Positions 5,801-6,866 of a stretch of 6,866 nt of DNA are shown here, in pieces (position 1 is the first letter of the stretch; every line of letters starts with the position of its first letter). The stretch covers positions 43,228 through 50,093 of the forward strand of contig PAPL01000052.1 of NCBI GenBank assembly GCA_002708885.1, read 5' to 3'. The stretch is from Verrucomicrobiales bacterium (GTDB lineage Bacteria > Verrucomicrobiota > Verrucomicrobiia > Verrucomicrobiales > DEV007). Made by a program: the position numbers and the translations under genes. Below the pieces are notes generated by a model. It was not told the DNA's origin. It saw only the letters and a program-made list of their open reading frames with translations, and searched no databases.

Positions 5801-6866
5801 ATCTTAACAGTGACGGTGACGGATACTCTGACGCTGAGGAAGTCGCCGCGGGCTATGACCCGGCCGATCCTAGAGTTCCTAGTGCTATACAATTGGGTGA
5901 TCTTACTTATATAACGATTGACGGAAAAGTTATCATCACCGATTGCGATGAGGAGGTCACTGGTAATCTGTTGATTCCGGACACTATTGCAGGTAATCCT
6001 GTCACCGGCATCGGGGATTACGCCTTTTGGAACTGCCGCGGCCTGACGAGTGTCACGATCCCTGACAGTGTCACCATCATTGGAAATGGAAGCTTCCAGT
6101 CATGTGCCAGCCTGAGCAGTGTCATGATTGGTGACAATGTCATCAGCGTCGGAGCCAGTGCCTTCCGTGATTGCAGCGACCTTGCGGCCATCACGATTCC
6201 CGACACTGTCACTACCATCAAATACAATGCTTTTCGTGACTGTACTCGTCTAACGGGCATCACGATTCCTGACAGTGTCACTGAGATCGGAAAATACGCC
6301 TTCGTAAACTGCAGTGCCCTGAAAACAATTGAGGTTGGTGCCCTGAACGTGAATTATACGGATATCAATGGGGTTCTTTTTAATAAAGAGAAGGGAGTCT
6401 TGATCAGTTATCCTGCAGACAAGGAGGGTGCCAATTACATCATCCCTGATAGCGTCACCAGTATCGAGAATTACGCCTTTCAAAACTGCAAACGGCTGTT
6501 GGGTATTGCTTTGGGAGAAAATAGTCAGCTTGCCAGTATCGGGAATTATGCCTTTCAGAACTGTAGCCACTTGATGAGTGTCATTTTTGGGGAGAATAGT
6601 CAGCTTACCAGTATCGGGGATGGAGGTTTCCATTCCTGCACCCGTTTGACGGAGATCATTTTCGGGGAAAATAGTCTACTCGCCAGCATCGGGAATGATG
6701 CTTTCCAAAACTGCATCAGTCTTGCCAACATCAAGATTCCTGACAGCGTCACCGGAATCGGAGGTGGAATATTCTTTGGCTGTAGCAGTCTGAAAAACAT
6801 CACAATTAGTGAAAGTGTAACTGGCATCGGGCGCGCTTCTTTCGCTTACTGCAATAGTCTGACGAA
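2827..6866 (+). CDS. Giant secreted mosaic protein: LamG-Ig-LamG-(cadherin-like + Ca linker)x3-BspA leucine-rich repeats; 3' end outside window
   Basis: One frame stays open for 1346 codons to the window end with no stop. ATG 2827 is the only ATG start after the in-frame TGA at 2797; the next in-frame ATG, at 3211, would lose the signal peptide. Residues 1-26 look like a Sec signal (K2, hydrophobic 9-20, cut near LTA/D). LamG-like 1 covers about 27-255 (SLEAWV, GKWHHLALIYD, IYVDGE). A bacterial Ig-like domain is at about 262-338 (SVTLSWEITGA, TTTYTLTATD). LamG-like 2 is at about 341-560 (HQWRFDE, WDEFRIYDGVL). Cadherin-like domains at about 570-665, 723-818 and 876-962 each end in a SDG/TDG...TVTVNLTDD-type strand and are followed by EF-hand-like linkers at 666-718, 819-871 and 963-1015. 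A BspA-type LRR array runs from about 1059 onward. No catalytic motif is seen. The likely role is adhesion or glycan binding outside the cell (inferred). Any C-terminal sorting or anchor signal lies beyond the window. Confidence 0.9.
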   Translation, partial: MKISIFCRIVAAITAVLITFPAQLTADVLVDIDVTSGEVGELPSITNDGTLGGTFEAEVDTPSITEVDGVKAITLDGTNDWYVGPASTPLAGNADRSLEAWVNNPAIATEETIVAWGRRGGGDGTNWSMLYGNHNTWGALGGWGGSADMPFFPGGGGPEAGKWHHLALIYDSGSNTRSIYVDGELTNSENDGPALNTHAVDNTGAPLPIVLGNQNEPNGTRTDNLSGSLSIAKLKIHDTVLSAEDVLGSYDSDRAAFGLGGPKIGSFAASATSISAGDSVTLSWEITGATTITIDNGVGDVSDSTETSVSPAETTTYTLTATDADDISQTAAVTVTIQKAAELVHQWRFDEEGGAGTTLVDSVGSADGTIVDVGGNDGVVADGKVTLAGGGKGDSDYVRLPAGLISGLASATLETWSTQHSAKNWSRVFSVGSSSSNVMHMSFSRGRNINQNELRWRAQANMTLQDFGGTPTNPINERIHWVVTIDDVGGDNGQTKVTIYKDGTEVKSGNTTNDLSGLNDKDFFLGRSQWGDNTANASWDEFRIYDGVLTPSQITASGEAGPSIPEDLPNGAPVIAEQDFSVIETGAEGLGLGALVGTDPDGDALTFSIKTTVDKDEDGNSAFRIEGSNLVVNDPGDLDYEKDTTIELTIVASDGKLTDEATVTVNLTDDREEDFDGDGLTEAQEEDIHGTSDTNLNSDSDEYSDAEEVAAGSDPADPASFPNEAPVINDQSFTLSETASNSIEIGTLLAADSNKDSLIYTISSNVNADSDDNKAFSISGSKITLNDNGDLDYESAVSLQVTVQVSDGSLTDTATITVNLTDDREEDFDGDGLTEAQEEDIYGTSDTNLNSDGDGYSDAEEVAAGYDPADPDSFPNEAPVINDQSFTLAERSTEVAEIIATDANKEDSLTFTVIGEGTEFLFDGNTLKVKDATVLDFETAEQVTVTVQVTDGILNADATITVNLTDDREEDFDGDGLTEAQEEDIYGTSDTNLNSDGDGYSDAEEVAAGYDPADPRVPSAIQLGDLTYITIDGKVIITDCDEEVTGNLLIPDTIAGNPVTGIGDYAFWNCRGLTSVTIPDSVTIIGNGSFQSCASLSSVMIGDNVISVGASAFRDCSDLAAITIPDTVTTIKYNAFRDCTRLTGITIPDSVTEIGKYAFVNCSALKTIEVGALNVNYTDINGVLFNKEKGVLISYPADKEGANYIIPDSVTSIENYAFQNCKRLLGIALGENSQLASIGNYAFQNCSHLMSVIFGENSQLTSIGDGGFHSCTRLTEIIFGENSLLASIGNDAFQNCISLANIKIPDSVTGIGGGIFFGCSSLKNITISESVTGIGRASFAYCNSLT
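4822..4980 (+). repeat. Ca2+-binding linker repeat, copy 1 (divergent)
   Basis: This is the first of three 159-bp in-frame repeats (53 residues, protein residues 666-718) between cadherin-like domains. It holds a canonical 12-residue EF-hand-type loop, DFDGDGLTEAQE (674-685). A second loop, NSDSDEYSDAEE (697-708), is damaged: positions 4 and 6 are S and E, where the other copies have G and G. It differs from copies 2 and 3 at four residues (H/Y, S/G, E/G, S/Y). Such acidic loops resemble thrombospondin type-3 repeats and probably stiffen the stalk when Ca2+ is bound (inferred). Confidence 0.85.
4984..5021 (+). repeat. 38-bp direct repeat at the start of cadherin-like domain 2 (partner 5443-5480)
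   Basis: Bases 4984-5021 and 5443-5480 are identical and encode SFPNEAPVINDQS, the first strand of cadherin-like domains 2 and 3. Together with the preceding linker this makes a composite unit (linker plus start of the next domain) that was copied as a block. The rest of the two cadherin-like domains has diverged strongly. The first cadherin-like domain starts with a related but different NGAPVIAEQDFS. Confidence 0.8.
5281..5439 (+). repeat. Ca2+-binding linker repeat, copy 2
   Basis: This second 159-bp copy encodes residues 819-871. It has two intact loops, DFDGDGLTEAQE (827-838) and NSDGDGYSDAEE (850-861), and ends in the DPADP motif. Its protein sequence is identical to copy 3. At DNA level it differs from copy 3 at six sites, all synonymous, and 5329-5438 matches 5761-5870 exactly over 110 bases. 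Confidence 0.9.
5713..5871 (+). repeat. Ca2+-binding linker repeat, copy 3
   Basis: This third 159-bp copy encodes residues 963-1015 and has the same protein as copy 2. Its loops are at 971-982 and 994-1005. Unlike copies 1 and 2 it is not followed by the SFPNEAPV start of a cadherin-like domain. The sequence switches right after GATCC to RVPSAIQLGDLTY, the lead-in to the BspA repeats, so its 3' edge is the junction between the stalk and the LRR head. Confidence 0.9.
6001..6866 (+). repeat. BspA-type leucine-rich repeat array (LRR_5), 11 units, cut by window end
   Basis: The array encodes tandem units of the form VTxIGxxAFxNCxxLxxIxIPDS. Units of 69 bp (23 residues) start at 6001, 6070, 6139 and 6208. 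A long unit of 177 bp starts at 6277, three 75-bp (25-residue) units at 6454, 6529 and 6604, and 69-bp units again at 6679 and 6748; a partial unit starts at 6817. The long unit carries an insert with DINGVLFNKEKGVLISYPAD, a known feature of BspA-family repeats. The 25-residue units replace IPDS with GENSQ/L. In other bacteria and protists such arrays bind host or matrix proteins; here the target is unknown. Confidence 0.9.

Noticed and set aside
4822..5871. CRISPR-like or mobile-element repeat
   Set aside because: The repeats are 159 bp, in frame and encode Ca2+-binding linkers. The spacers are cadherin-like domains, and there are no terminal inverted repeats or target duplications.
6018..6827. 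Minus-strand open frames with repetitive sequence opposite the LRR array
   Set aside because: Their repeats have exactly the 69/75-bp period of the plus-strand LRR units and no known motif. They are mirror images of the coding repeats.

Overview
The window holds two large genes on the plus strand and almost nothing else. Both are cut by the window edges: the first lacks its 5' end and the second its 3' end. A 66-bp gap separates them. I see no tRNA, rRNA, CRISPR array, transposase or phage gene.

Region 1 (1-2760) is the last 919 codons of an exported FG-GAP/VCBS-repeat protein of the CRTAC1 / ASPIC-UnbV type. It has two blocks of beta-propeller-like repeats with many Ca2+-binding DxDxDG loops. 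A UnbV domain follows the first block, and a second, more divergent UnbV-like domain ends the protein. The gap (2761-2826) contains two short inverted repeats. One is a perfect 15-bp palindrome that ends one base before the next start codon, and no Shine-Dalgarno sequence is visible there.

Region 2 (2827-6866) is one uninterrupted reading frame of at least 1346 codons that is still open at the window end. It encodes a secreted mosaic protein. The order is signal peptide, LamG/concanavalin-like domain, bacterial Ig-like domain, second LamG-like domain, three rounds of cadherin-like domain plus Ca2+-binding EF-hand/thrombospondin-3-like linker, and then a BspA-type leucine-rich repeat array that runs off the end. 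Two of the three linkers are identical in protein and nearly identical in DNA, which marks recent duplication or ongoing homogenisation.

The organism is most likely a marine or aquatic member of the Planctomycetes-Verrucomicrobia-Chlamydiae group, with Verrucomicrobia (Opitutae-like) my first guess. The reasons are the tandem LamG/Ig/cadherin mosaic, the acidic linker ending in the DPADP type of motif, the IPDSVTxIG-type BspA repeats and the very large CRTAC1-family protein. Bacteroidetes is a weaker alternative. This is family-level pattern recognition, not a database result.

Both products are probably outside the cytoplasm, rich in Ca2+ sites and built from adhesion or carbohydrate-recognition folds. 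A shared role at the cell surface (adhesion, glycan or particle binding) is plausible but inferred only from domain type and adjacency. I did not find a clearly new enzymatic or defence system. The most unusual items are the second gene's architecture, its linker duplication and the hairpin at its start codon.
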